Below are positions 25,368 to 34,131 of a stretch of 55,349 bases of DNA, one piece after another. Every line of letters begins with the position of its first letter. The first letter of the stretch is position 1. Made by a program: the position numbers and the translations under genes. The DNA is from Clostridia bacterium (GTDB lineage: Bacteria > Bacillota > Clostridia > TANB77 > CAG-508). The notes beneath the pieces were generated by a model. The model worked only from the letters and a program-made list of their open reading frames with translations, did no database searches and had not been told where the DNA came from. The stretch is from the NCBI GenBank assembly GCA_017613275.1, contig JAGAED010000014.1, forward strand, positions 1 to 55,349, in the 5' to 3' direction.

Positions 25368-26333
25368 CTATTTGTTCTTTATAATTTTTATCTCATTATA
25401 TTTCATCATATATATTCCTTCATCATAATTTCCTATATGTTCTTTATTTTCAACTCCATTAATATTGTTTATTATCATTTTAGGAACATTCACTCCACTT
25501 TCGTAAGCATGCGGATATCCACCACCAAATCTAGGATTTACTTCTGAAATATAATATTCTCCATTTACTTCAAAGATATCTATATCTATAATACCTTTAA
25601 ATCCTGCTTTTTTAACAAAATTCTTTATTAATTCAAATAATCTTACATCTTTAAAAGATGATGATTTATCTGTTTCTCCAGCTCTCATTTTTATCTTTTT
25701 CTTTACAAAAATCAAAACTGGTTCTTTTGAAATCATATCTATGTAAACATCTGAACCATATTCTTGTCCATTCATAAATTCTTGAATCATTAAGTCATCT
25801 GCTTGTTTCCAAATAACATCTAATTCTTCTTTAGAATTTACTTTATTTATATTTAGACTAGCACTTCCTTTTACCGGTTTTACAAATACGGGAAATGTTA
25901 TTTTATTATTTTCTAAATCTTTGTAGAATTCTTCTTTATCTATATAACTTTTTGCAGTTTTAAAATAATTTTCTTTAAGAAATTTATACATTTGGTATTT
26001 ATCAAAACACATTTCTACTTTATCATAATCTGAAACTATTGGATTAACTCCAATTTCTTTAAATCTTTCAATATTCTTTGATATCAAGCTTATTTCAGGA
26101 TCTATTAATGTGAATAAAGTATCTATTTTTTCATTTTTACAAATATCTAATATATCTTCTAAATAACCATCTTCTGTTATTCTTTTAGTTATATAGTATT
26201 TATCAGCTTCATAAATTGCTGGTGCTAGGTTAGAGCAATCTGTTGCAATTACTTTTCCTATTCCATTTAATTCCTTTTTGAAATATTGTACTATTTTGTT
26301 TCTTGTTCCAGCGCTAAGTATTAAAATATTCAT
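25368..26333 (-). CDS. ATP-grasp ligase of the capsule locus
   Basis: 321 residues. An N-terminal Rossmann-like domain (MNILILSAGTRNKIVQYFKK) resembles the pre-ATP-grasp domain of carbamoyl-phosphate-synthase-like ligases. The ATP-grasp core follows: FPVFVKPVKGSASLNINKV near residue 150, DDLMIQEFMNGQEYG and YISEVNPRFGGGYPHA near 265 with the metal-binding Glu/Asn. Such enzymes form an amide or similar bond using ATP. Its ATG overlaps the stop of the PLP enzyme gene by one base, so they likely act together, for instance to make or attach an amino-acid-like group to an amino sugar. The real substrate is unknown. Confidence 0.85.
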   Translation of the reverse strand: MNILILSAGTRNKIVQYFKKELNGIGKVIATDCSNLAPAIYEADKYYITKRITEDGYLEDILDICKNEKIDTLFTLIDPEISLISKNIERFKEIGVNPIVSDYDKVEMCFDKYQMYKFLKENYFKTAKSYIDKEEFYKDLENNKITFPVFVKPVKGSASLNINKVNSKEELDVIWKQADDLMIQEFMNGQEYGSDVYIDMISKEPVLIFVKKKIKMRAGETDKSSSFKDVRLFELIKNFVKKAGFKGIIDIDIFEVNGEYYISEVNPRFGGGYPHAYESGVNVPKMIINNINGVENKEHIGNYDEGIYMMKYNEIKIIKNK

Positions 26334-27247
26334 TAATCTAACTCCTTTAAAATATCAAAAAATAATGGTGTTCCACCTGTATGTATAAATAGTATATTTT
26401 TATTTTGAATTTTTTCTTTATTTAAATATTCTGTCATTCCCCAAAAAGCTTTTCCAGTATATGTTGTATCTAATGGAATACCATAGTTATTCATCATATA
26501 TTTTATTTTTTCTAAAATTTCTTTGTTGTATTTACTATATCCATCTAAAATATATTCATCATTAAAAATAACATCATCTTCATTTAATACAACATCTAAT
26601 TTATTATCTTTAATATAATCATTTATACTTTCAACAACTACATCTTTTCCTCTAGGTAATTTTCTAGCAACACTAATTCCAACAATCTTACCAGTTGCTT
26701 TATTTATTATTTTTCCTAAAACTAGTCCTGCTTGTGTTGTTCCAGTTCCTGTTGCATGAAATATATAATCAAATTTTATATCATTTTGCTTTTCATAATC
26801 TAAAATTTCATTATATGCATCAATATATGCTTTAGTCCCTAAATTCCCATGTCCTCCACCTTGTATAAAATAAGGTTTATAACTCAGACTTTTCTTTAAT
26901 TCAACTTGTTTTTTTATCGTGTCTTTAACTTCATCTACATTACAATAGATAAATTCAACCCCAAATAACTCACACAGTTTTTTATTAGCAGTCTCTTTTT
27001 CTTTTTCTGTTGAAATAATTGTACAAGGAAACCCATACTTTTTTGCTAAGTTGGCAATTATTCTACAATGATTTGAACTTGCACTTCCATAAGTTATCAC
27101 GTAATTGTAATTATTTTCTATTATGTCATTAAAAAAATTATATGCTTTTCTTGCCTTGTTTCCACCAAATGAAAATGGAATCAAATCGTCTCTCATTATG
27201 TAAAAATTATTATTATTTATAAAATCAACAAAATATATATTATCCAT
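26333..27247 (-). CDS. PLP enzyme, ACC deaminase/D-cysteine desulfhydrase family
   Basis: 304 residues of fold-type II. IPFSFGGNKARKAYNFFND at residues 22-40 contains the PLP lysine, followed by YGSASSNHCRIIANLAKK near 60, YFIQGGGHGNLGT near 130 and ATGTGTTQAGLVLGK near 165. Family members deaminate ACC, desulfurate D-cysteine or handle other D-amino acids. In a capsule operon between PglC and an ATP-grasp ligase it more likely prepares an unusual amino or keto acid for sugar decoration (inference). It lies 1 base after the sugar transferase gene and overlaps the ligase by one base. Confidence 0.85.
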   Translation of the reverse strand: MDNIYFVDFINNNNFYIMRDDLIPFSFGGNKARKAYNFFNDIIENNYNYVITYGSASSNHCRIIANLAKKYGFPCTIISTEKEKETANKKLCELFGVEFIYCNVDEVKDTIKKQVELKKSLSYKPYFIQGGGHGNLGTKAYIDAYNEILDYEKQNDIKFDYIFHATGTGTTQAGLVLGKIINKATGKIVGISVARKLPRGKDVVVESINDYIKDNKLDVVLNEDDVIFNDEYILDGYSKYNKEILEKIKYMMNNYGIPLDTTYTGKAFWGMTEYLNKEKIQNKNILFIHTGGTPLFFDILKELD

Positions 27248-27248
27248 A

Positions 27249-27866
27249 TTATTTATATTCTTCTACTTTCTTTCTTTCAACATCTAAATCTGCTACTGCT
27301 TGCAATACAATATCTTCATGTTTAAACACTTTTTTAATTGTTAAAAATACTATTTTTATATCACCTAATAAGGTAACATTATTTACATATTCCAAATCCT
27401 TTTTAAATCTTTCATTCCAGTTCAACAAATTTCTTCCATTGACTTGTGCAAGTCCTGTTAGTCCTGGTCTTACATCATGTCTATGTTTTTCTTTATCTGT
27501 ATAGAACTCTATGTATTTAACTAACAGCGGCCTTGGTCCGACTATTGCCATATCGCCTTTTATAATGTTTATTAATTCTGGTAATTCGTCTAAACTTGTG
27601 CTTCTTAAGAATTTACCGAATTTTGTTAGTCTTACTTCATCTGGTAATAGATTTCCTTGTTCATCTTTTTCATCTGTCATTGTTCTAAATTTGTATAGTT
27701 TAAATATTTTTTCGTCTTTTCCCGGGCGCATTTGTTTGAATATTACTGGATTTCCTAATTTTATTCTAACTAATATGTACAAAATAATCATTATCGGACT
27801 TAGCACAATCAATGCAAACAAACTCAATGTAAAGTCAAATATTCTTTTTACATATTTCGCATACAT
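27249..27866 (-). CDS. Initiating sugar phosphotransferase, PglC type
   Basis: 205 residues, the small monotopic form. A reentrant N-terminal hydrophobic segment (FDFTLSLFALIVLSPIMIIL) is followed by FKLYKFRTM, DELPELINIIKGDMAIVGPR and VRPGLTGLAQVNGRN, with the catalytic Asp-Glu pair in DELPE. It transfers a phospho-sugar from UDP to undecaprenyl phosphate, the first membrane step of repeat-unit assembly. Adjacent PglE- and PglF-like genes suggest an amino-trideoxy sugar such as a bacillosamine relative as substrate. UppP, encoded at 34746, would regenerate the carrier. Confidence 0.92.
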   Translation of the reverse strand: MYAKYVKRIFDFTLSLFALIVLSPIMIILYILVRIKLGNPVIFKQMRPGKDEKIFKLYKFRTMTDEKDEQGNLLPDEVRLTKFGKFLRSTSLDELPELINIIKGDMAIVGPRPLLVKYIEFYTDKEKHRHDVRPGLTGLAQVNGRNLLNWNERFKKDLEYVNNVTLLGDIKIVFLTIKKVFKHEDIVLQAVADLDVERKKVEEYK

Positions 27867-27890
27867 TGGAAATTCCCCTTTCTAAATTTT

Positions 27891-29189
27891 TTATTCAAAA
27901 CAACTTTTAATTACCTCTATTATTCTGTCTTGCTCTTCTACTGTCATTTTATTATCGCTTGGTAAGCATAATCCTCTTTCGAAGATATCTTTGCCAATAT
28001 CTGTGCCTTCTCCCGCTATATATGCATTTGAATTTGCTCTACCATTTCCATTAACTGTTATAAATGCGTTTTCTCTGTATAATGGTTGCATGTGCATTGG
28101 TTTCCATATTGGTCTTCCTTCTGCATTTATGCTTGAGATTTTTTCTAGTATTTCTGTAGGAGTTGTTTTTTCTTGTTCTGTTTTGTATAGTGCTTGTTTT
28201 TCTCCTCTTACTTGTTCTCCCATTGCTTTTTTATCTATCAACATTGCAGATAACCAATAGTTTGGCTCAACTTTTTTGCTATCAAATGGATTCATTATTA
28301 CTGGTAAATCTTTAAATGCTTCTTTATATCTTTCATATATTGCCTTTTTTTGTGCAATATGTTCATCAATATGTAGCATATTTCCTCTTGCAATTCCTGC
28401 TATTATATTGCTCATTCTGTAATTATAGCCTAGTTCTTCGTGTTGGTACCATGGTGCGTTTTCTCTTGCTTGTGTTGACCATTTTCTTACTTTGTTTGCG
28501 TCTTCTTCGCTATCTGTTAAGAACATTCCACCAGTTGAGCCTGTTACAATTTTGTTTCCATTAAATGATATTACATTGTAATCTCCAAGTGCTCCTGCCA
28601 TTTTCTTTTTGCCATCTATGTTACAATATGCTCCTAAGGCTTCTGCTGCGTCTTCCACTATCAAAATGTTATGTTTTTTGCATATTTTTAGAATTTCTTC
28701 CATATTTGCTGGCACACCATATAAATGTGCAATAACAAGTATTTTTACTTCTGAATACATTTCAATTGCTTTTTCCAATGCTTTGGGATCCATGTTCCAG
28801 TCTTCTTTATTTGTATCTATAAATATTGGAGTTCCGCCTTCATATACAACCGGATTTACTGTTGCATCAAATGTCATATCTGAGCAAAATACTTTTTTTC
28901 CATAAAGTGCACCACCTTTTCCATCTCCAACACCTGTTGCTGTATTATATGCTTTTAAAGCTGCTAATTTTACAGCCATATGAATAGCTGATGTTCCAGA
29001 AGCCAATGCAACTGCCTCTTTTACTCCTACATAATTTGCTACCATTTTTTCTAGTTCATTTATGTTTTTTCCAACTGTAGAAACCCAGTTAGTTTCTATT
29101 GCTTCTTTAACAAATTGTAACTCCTCTCCGTGCATAGTTGGAGAAGAAAGCCATACTTTATTTTTAAACGCTTTAAATTTCTCTTCCAC
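27891..29189 (-). CDS. DegT/DnrJ/EryC1 sugar aminotransferase, PglE-like
   Basis: About 432 residues from GTG 29189; the AAGGA site sits 7 bases before that codon, better than for the in-frame GTG at 29207. The PLP-dependent fold is shown by ALASGTSAIHMAVKLAALKA, LIVEDAAEALGAY and NVISFNGNKIVTGSTGG with the PLP lysine in NGNK. C-terminal PIWKPMHMQPLY is typical of PglE/Per-like enzymes. It would aminate the UDP-4-keto-6-deoxy sugar made by the neighbouring 4,6-dehydratase, using glutamate. It is 24 bases upstream of pglC-like gene. A plus-strand frame opposite it is not a gene. Confidence 0.92.
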   Translation of the reverse strand: MEEKFKAFKNKVWLSSPTMHGEELQFVKEAIETNWVSTVGKNINELEKMVANYVGVKEAVALASGTSAIHMAVKLAALKAYNTATGVGDGKGGALYGKKVFCSDMTFDATVNPVVYEGGTPIFIDTNKEDWNMDPKALEKAIEMYSEVKILVIAHLYGVPANMEEILKICKKHNILIVEDAAEALGAYCNIDGKKKMAGALGDYNVISFNGNKIVTGSTGGMFLTDSEEDANKVRKWSTQARENAPWYQHEELGYNYRMSNIIAGIARGNMLHIDEHIAQKKAIYERYKEAFKDLPVIMNPFDSKKVEPNYWLSAMLIDKKAMGEQVRGEKQALYKTEQEKTTPTEILEKISSINAEGRPIWKPMHMQPLYRENAFITVNGNGRANSNAYIAGEGTDIGKDIFERGLCLPSDNKMTVEEQDRIIEVIKSCFE

Positions 29190-29217
29190 TCTTGTTCCTT
29201 CTTTCACTTTTATAATC

Positions 29218-29356
29218 TATATAATATATTTATTTTCAATACCCGCGTAAGCGACCAACCGGAGCGAAGCGCAGGGCGACTGGAGCAATTTACATACTAG
29301 CATTTTTAAATATGGAAATTGCGACCCCAAGGTTTTGAAAATAAATGTATTATATA
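29218..29356. repeat. AT-armed palindrome with GC-rich core (copy A)
   Basis: 22-bp arms (29218-29239 and 29335-29356), with one mismatch, enclose about 95 bases with an unusual GC-rich stretch (CCCGCGTAAGCGACC, GGAGCGAAGCGC) and a nested GCAATTT / AAATTGC pair. It fills the whole gap between the pglF- and pglE-like genes. The layout matches the element at 35620-35739. Confidence 0.65.
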
Positions 29357-29372
29357 AGATACTAATAGTAAA

Positions 29373-31262
29373 CTAATTGTTATGAATTTCTTCCAATCTT
29401 TTTTTATTAACCTCGCTACAATCCTTATAAGTAGGCACAATATCCTTCATAACAGACTTAATTTTCTCTTTATCCTCATTATCATTTTCATCTAGTAATT
29501 CCTTTAAAAGCATAAGCTTAGCTTCTACCATTTCCATATTTATATCTGATGGTGGTGCTATATGAATTTTTTCATGTTTTGTTTCTGCTAAGCCCTCTTC
29601 ATTCATAAGAATTTCTTCGTATAGTTTTTCTCCAGGTCTTAATCCTGTTACTTTAATTGGCATATCAACGTTTGGTTCATATCCCATTAATCTAATTAGT
29701 TTTTCTGCCATGTCATAAATTCTTACAGGTTCTCCCATGTCTAATACAAATATTTCTCCGCCTTCTGCATAGCTCATTGCTTGTAACACAAGCGATACAG
29801 CTTCTGGTATTGTCATAAAAAATCTTGTTATGTCTTTATGTGTAACAGTTACTGGTCCACCTTTTGCTATTTGTTTTTTAAATAGTGGTATTACAGAACC
29901 ATTGCTTCCTAAAACATTTCCAAATCTTACTGCTGCATATTCTGTTTCGCTTGATTTGTTTTTCGCTTGTATTATCATTTCACAAAGTCTTTTTGTTGCA
30001 CCCATTATATTTGTAGGGTTTACAGCTTTGTCAGTTGATATCAATATGCATCTTTTTACTTTATATTCATCCGCACAAGTCATTACATTATATGTTCCAA
30101 ATACGTTATTTTTGATTGCTTCTAATGGACTTGTTTCCATTAATGGAACATGTTTATGCGCTGCTGCATGGAATACTAAGTATGGTTGATATCTTTCAAA
30201 GATTTCATTTAATCTTTCTTTTTCTCTTACGTTCGCAACTATTGCAGCTATATTTGCTTTTGGATAATTGAATTTTAATTCTTGTTCTATATCGTATAAA
30301 TTATTTTCGTAATTGTCTACTATTACTAATGTTTTTGGATTAAATTTTATGATTTGACGGCAAAGTTCTGATCCAATTGATCCCCCACCGCCTGTTACTA
30401 AAACTACTTTATCTTTGATTAGCTCTCCGATTTTTTTGTTATCTAGTTTGACACTATCTCTACCAAGCAAGTCTTCTATTTCTATGTCTCTAAAGTTTTC
30501 CATGATGTTTTTAGATTTTATTAAATCTTTTGCACCTGGCAATATTCTAACTTTACAGCCTGTTTCTTGGCAGATGTTTAAAATTTGTTTTCTGTCTTTA
30601 CTTTCAATATTTGATATCGCAAACAATATCATATCTACATTGTGTTCTTTGCACATTCTTGGAATATCGTATCTTGTGCCTAGAATCTTTTTACCTGATA
30701 TTGCATAATTAACTTTATATGTATTGTCATCTATTAATCCGACAACATTATACAAATCATTCATAGAGCATTTTAATGTTCCAAGTAAAATTCTTGTTGC
30801 ATCTCCTGCACCAATTATTAATACATTTTTCTTATCATTATTTTCTTCTTTTTTGTGATCTCTATTTAGGAATTCATTTAAGATTAAACGCAAAGCGACC
30901 CTGTAACCTACTATAGCCGTTACAATAATTAAGGCGGCAACAGTAGTTGTTCTTAATGGCGCAAAACTGCCTGGAAAAATAAACCAGCATCCGGTGACAA
31001 TACCGTATGATAGTGCGCACGCAAATATATAAATTAAATAATCTTTACCGTTTTCATAACGAGTGATATTTTTGTAAGTTCTAAAAATATGTAGCATTGA
31101 AGAATAAATTACTATAGCTAATGCTATTGTATTCAACACTGTTTTACATTCTATTTGATTTGGGCCAATTACCATTATTTTTGCAGCAAAATATGCAAGA
31201 ATAATTATAACCACATCAAATATTCTTAACACTATATTTCTATATTTCTTAAGAGTTTTCAA
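29373..31262 (-). CDS. UDP-N-acetylglucosamine 4,6-dehydratase, PglF/CapD-like
   Basis: 629 residues. Four membrane helices occupy roughly residues 10-120. A first Rossmann domain (VLIIGAGDATRILLG near 145) precedes the catalytic SDR domain: VLVTGGGGSIGSELCRQI near 282, FHAAAHKHVPLMETSPLEA, ISTDKAVNPTNIMGATKR with the Thr/Asp and Lys of the membrane-bound class, and LRPGEKLYEEIL. It makes UDP-2-acetamido-2,6-dideoxy-4-hexulose from UDP-GlcNAc at the membrane, feeding the PglE-like aminotransferase. It heads the capsule operon proper, with a TTGCAT-17-TATAAT promoter. Confidence 0.94.
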   Translation of the reverse strand: MKTLKKYRNIVLRIFDVVIIILAYFAAKIMVIGPNQIECKTVLNTIALAIVIYSSMLHIFRTYKNITRYENGKDYLIYIFACALSYGIVTGCWFIFPGSFAPLRTTTVAALIIVTAIVGYRVALRLILNEFLNRDHKKEENNDKKNVLIIGAGDATRILLGTLKCSMNDLYNVVGLIDDNTYKVNYAISGKKILGTRYDIPRMCKEHNVDMILFAISNIESKDRKQILNICQETGCKVRILPGAKDLIKSKNIMENFRDIEIEDLLGRDSVKLDNKKIGELIKDKVVLVTGGGGSIGSELCRQIIKFNPKTLVIVDNYENNLYDIEQELKFNYPKANIAAIVANVREKERLNEIFERYQPYLVFHAAAHKHVPLMETSPLEAIKNNVFGTYNVMTCADEYKVKRCILISTDKAVNPTNIMGATKRLCEMIIQAKNKSSETEYAAVRFGNVLGSNGSVIPLFKKQIAKGGPVTVTHKDITRFFMTIPEAVSLVLQAMSYAEGGEIFVLDMGEPVRIYDMAEKLIRLMGYEPNVDMPIKVTGLRPGEKLYEEILMNEEGLAETKHEKIHIAPPSDINMEMVEAKLMLLKELLDENDNEDKEKIKSVMKDIVPTYKDCSEVNKKRLEEIHNN

Positions 31263-31307
31263 TGTTTTTCCCCTTTAAATTTATTTGTACCAACCTGGCA
31301 CTTCTTC

Positions 31308-31336
31308 ATTATAACAATACTAAAAAAATAATGCAA
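31308..31336 (-). promoter_or_regulatory. Promoter of the capsule operon
   Basis: Minus-strand TTGCAT, exactly 17 bases, TATAAT, about 45 bases before the pglF-like ATG and just after the vanZ terminator. Confidence 0.75.
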
Positions 31337-31338
31337 CC

Positions 31339-31372
31339 CTTTTGTGGTAATTTGTAAAAATTACCACAAAAG
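31339..31372 (-). terminator. Terminator after vanZ-like gene
   Basis: CTTTTGTGGTAATTT / complement, a perfect 15-bp stem with loop GTAA, starting 9 bases beyond the stop. The 3' side lacks a long T run, so part of the signal may continue into the capsule operon. Confidence 0.6.
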
Positions 31373-31381
31373 CCATGTTTT

Positions 31382-31855
31382 TCAGTACTTTGCTTTGATT
31401 CTTTTATAACACTTATAACAACATATTGATATTAAAATTCCGATAAAAACGCCAGATGTGTCGATTAGGACATCTCTTGCTTCGCCGCTTCTACCAGCCA
31501 CAAAAGTTTGATGTAATTCATCAGAACATGCATATATGAATCCAAGAATAAGAGAAATAATTATCTTCTTGTTTATACTAATTTTATATGTAAAACACAG
31601 ACTCATAAGTAGAAAACCCACAACTGTATAAATTGAGAAGTGGGCTAACTTTCTTATTCTTGGTTCTAAAAATTTCACTATCTTATTCTTCTCTTGTATT
31701 GGTTTATCCTTATTTGTAATTTCCACTATCGATTCAGAAACTTTCTTACTAATTCCACTAGATTCTTCGGCATTCTGACTAGAAAACCCGAAAATAATAT
31801 AAAAAGTTCCAGCTAGCATTAGTATTAAGATCCCTCTAATTATGTTTAATTTCAA
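31382..31855 (-). CDS. VanZ family membrane protein
   Basis: 157 residues with four hydrophobic segments. The family block RKLAHFSIYTVVGFLLMSL is followed by the C-terminal LGFIYACSDELHQTFVAGRS and GEARDVLIDTSGVFIGIL, which are diagnostic of VanZ-like proteins. VanZ gives low-level teicoplanin resistance in enterococci, but most homologues are of unknown role and occur near surface-polymer genes. The start overlaps the galE stop by 4 bases. It ends in TGA, showing that TGA is a normal stop codon here. Confidence 0.88.
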   Translation of the reverse strand: MKLNIIRGILILMLAGTFYIIFGFSSQNAEESSGISKKVSESIVEITNKDKPIQEKNKIVKFLEPRIRKLAHFSIYTVVGFLLMSLCFTYKISINKKIIISLILGFIYACSDELHQTFVAGRSGEARDVLIDTSGVFIGILISICCYKCYKRIKAKY

Positions 31856-32859
31856 TTTTTTCCTCCATTAATATATCTCCATGAATCTTTGCACATATCT
31901 TCAAGCGTTTTATTTGCACTCCATCCAAGTTCATCCTTAGCCTTTTTAGGGTCAGCATAGCAAGTAGCAATATCCCCAGCTCTTCTTGGTGCAATTTTAT
32001 ATGGAACAGCTTTACCTGTTGAATTTTCAAAAGCCTTAACCATATCAAGAACACTATACCCTGTTCCAGTTCCAAGATTATAAATATATAATCCCTTTCC
32101 CTCTTTCTCAAGTTTTTCCAATGCAGAAATATGGCCTTTAGCTAAATCTACAACATGAATATAATCTCTTACTCCCGTTCCGTCATGTGTTGGGTAATCA
32201 TTTCCAAATACTGATAATTCTTTTAAAGTACCATTTGCAACTCTAACAATATATGGCATTAGGTTGTTTGGTATTCCTTGTGGTTCTTCACCAATAAGAC
32301 CACTTTCGTGTGCTCCAACAGGATTAAAATATCTTAAAATACAGATATCCCAAGTGTTGTCTGAAGCATATAAATCTTTTAAAATTTGTTCAATAAATAA
32401 TTTTGTTGTTCCATAAGGGTTTGTTGTTCCGCCTGTTTTACAATCTTCTGTTAATGGAATTCTTTCTGGTTCTCCATATACAGTTGCTGAAGAACTAAAA
32501 ATAAATTTCTTAACATTAAATTTTTTCATAACATCTAATACTACCAAACATCCAGTAATATTATTCATATAATAATCTATTGGTTTTTGAACAGACTCTC
32601 CAACAGCCTTAAATCCTGCAAAATTCATTACAGCTTCTATATCATTTTCTTCAAAAACCTTTTCTAGTTGTTCTCTATTTTTATAATCCATTTCATAAAA
32701 CTTGAAATCTTTTCCTGTAATTTTCTTTATCTTATCTAAAACTTCAGGTTTACTATTTGAGAAATCATCTATAATTACAACCTCTTTACCTTTATTTAAT
32801 AATTCTATAACAGTGTGGCTTCCAATATAGCCAGCACCTCCTGGTACTAAAATTGCCAT
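31852..32859 (-). CDS. galE: UDP-glucose 4-epimerase
   Basis: About 335 residues. ILVPGGAGYIGSHTVIELL at the N-terminus, MNFAGFKAVGESV, FIFSSSATVYGEPERIPL and NPYGTTKLFIEQIL (YxxxK) identify GalE; YFNPVGAHESG and VRDYIHVVDLAKGH are also conserved. It interconverts UDP-glucose and UDP-galactose (or the GlcNAc forms) for surface sugars. The ATG at 32859 is chosen because the AAGGAG site is 8 bases before it and only 2 bases before the alternative at 32865. It forms a two-gene unit with the vanZ-like gene and has its own promoter. Confidence 0.95.
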   Translation of the reverse strand: MAILVPGGAGYIGSHTVIELLNKGKEVVIIDDFSNSKPEVLDKIKKITGKDFKFYEMDYKNREQLEKVFEENDIEAVMNFAGFKAVGESVQKPIDYYMNNITGCLVVLDVMKKFNVKKFIFSSSATVYGEPERIPLTEDCKTGGTTNPYGTTKLFIEQILKDLYASDNTWDICILRYFNPVGAHESGLIGEEPQGIPNNLMPYIVRVANGTLKELSVFGNDYPTHDGTGVRDYIHVVDLAKGHISALEKLEKEGKGLYIYNLGTGTGYSVLDMVKAFENSTGKAVPYKIAPRRAGDIATCYADPKKAKDELGWSANKTLEDMCKDSWRYINGGKN

Positions 32860-32890
32860 ATTCATTTCTCCTTCCGTTTTTTCTTTTTGA

Positions 32891-32919
32891 ATTTTATCAT
32901 TTAATCAATTATATTGCAA
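32891..32919 (-). promoter_or_regulatory. Promoter of galE-vanZ
   Basis: Minus-strand TTGCAA, 17 bases, TAAAAT, about 30 bases before galE. Confidence 0.6.
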
Positions 32920-32999
32920 GAAAAAATGGAATTTATTTTTAACTCCCTTAATATAATATATCTTAATTTCACGTATAAAATAAAAAGGAGAGAATCAAA

Positions 33000-34052
33000 A
33001 TGCATATATTGGTAATAAAATTCAAAAGAAATATAATACCACTGCTATTTTTAGCATTCACACTTGGACTTTTAATATTTTCAAAAGCCAACCTGCCAGC
33101 AGTAAAAAACGGGTTACAACTATTTGCCACAAGCGTAATCCCATCACTATTCCCATTCTTTGTAGCAACAGAACTCCTAATGCACACAAACATAGTAAAT
33201 TGCATAGGCAACCTATTTAATTCCTTCATGAAACCATTATTTAATATAAGCGGTAAAGGAGCATTCGCATTAGTAATGGGAATTATTTCCGGATATCCTG
33301 TTGGTGCAAAAATTGCTGCAAACTTCAGGCAAAACAATATATGCTCAAAAGAAGAATGTGAAAGGCTACTTAGTTTTACCAATAATTCCGGTCCACTTTT
33401 TATTATAGGAACCGTTGGAATTGGCATGTATGGTAATTCTACAATAGGCCTACTTTTATTTATAACACACCTTTTAGCAAGTTTCACAGTTGGATTTATT
33501 TTTAGATTTTGGAAACACAAGAAAAATGATAATTATAATACAGCAAAATCAGAAAATAGTTCTAATATGCAAAACGCTAAAATGGTCAACTTTTATAACC
33601 TCGGAGAAGTAATGGCTGAAAGTATTACAAATAGTACCTCTACAATACTTATGATAGGTGGATTTATAGTTTTATTTTCTAGTATAATCTCAATTTTAAA
33701 CGCAAGTGGTATTACAAATATAATTACATTTGCCCTATCTCCTATTTTCACAACTTTAAATATCGATACAAGCTTTATACAAGGAATATTTACGGGACTT
33801 TTAGAAATAACAAATGGTATAAATATAATATCTGGTATACATATAAAAGGTATTTCAATAAATATTATTTTAACAGCATTTTTCCTTGGCTTTGGTGGAA
33901 TATCAATACTGCTACAAGTTTTAAGCATAATATCTAAAACTGATTTATCTGCAAAACCATATATTATAGGCAAAATTCTTCATGGTTTAATTGCTAGCAT
34001 ATATACATATTTTTTCATTAGTTTTCTCCCTTTTTTCAATTTCAACTTGTAA
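33000..34052 (+). CDS. ylbJ: Sporulation integral membrane protein YlbJ
   Basis: 350 residues with eight or so membrane helices. Typical blocks are AVKNGLQLFATSVIPSLFPF, the GISGYPVGAKI-like VMGIISGYPVGAKIAANF and LLSFTNNSGPLFIIGTVGIG. YlbJ is a conserved nucleoside-transporter-like (gate domain) protein required for spore cortex formation in Bacillus. A plus-strand gene with an AAGGAGAG site 6-13 bases before the ATG. It diverges from galE. The C-terminal end overlaps the -35 box of the next gene. The solute it carries, if any, is unknown. Confidence 0.92.
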   Translation: MHILVIKFKRNIIPLLFLAFTLGLLIFSKANLPAVKNGLQLFATSVIPSLFPFFVATELLMHTNIVNCIGNLFNSFMKPLFNISGKGAFALVMGIISGYPVGAKIAANFRQNNICSKEECERLLSFTNNSGPLFIIGTVGIGMYGNSTIGLLLFITHLLASFTVGFIFRFWKHKKNDNYNTAKSENSSNMQNAKMVNFYNLGEVMAESITNSTSTILMIGGFIVLFSSIISILNASGITNIITFALSPIFTTLNIDTSFIQGIFTGLLEITNGINIISGIHIKGISINIILTAFFLGFGGISILLQVLSIISKTDLSAKPYIIGKILHGLIASIYTYFFISFLPFFNFNL

Positions 34053-34075
34053 TAACATAATGAGTGTGCTATAAT
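34047..34075 (+). promoter_or_regulatory. Promoter of the orphan gene at 34132
   Basis: TTGTAA, 17 bases and TATAAT. The -35 box overlaps the last codons of ylbJ. Confidence 0.6.
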
Positions 34076-34131
34076 AATAGTGTTCGTAAACAACCTGAAA
34101 CAGTCATTTTAATAAGAACGGAGGAATGCAC

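Noticed and set aside
31836..32111. 91-codon minus-strand frame inside galE
   Set aside because: Out-of-frame shadow of galE, which has all its conserved motifs in the other frame.
33593..33973. Minus-strand frame opposite ylbJ
   Set aside because: Antisense shadow of a conserved membrane protein; no start signal.
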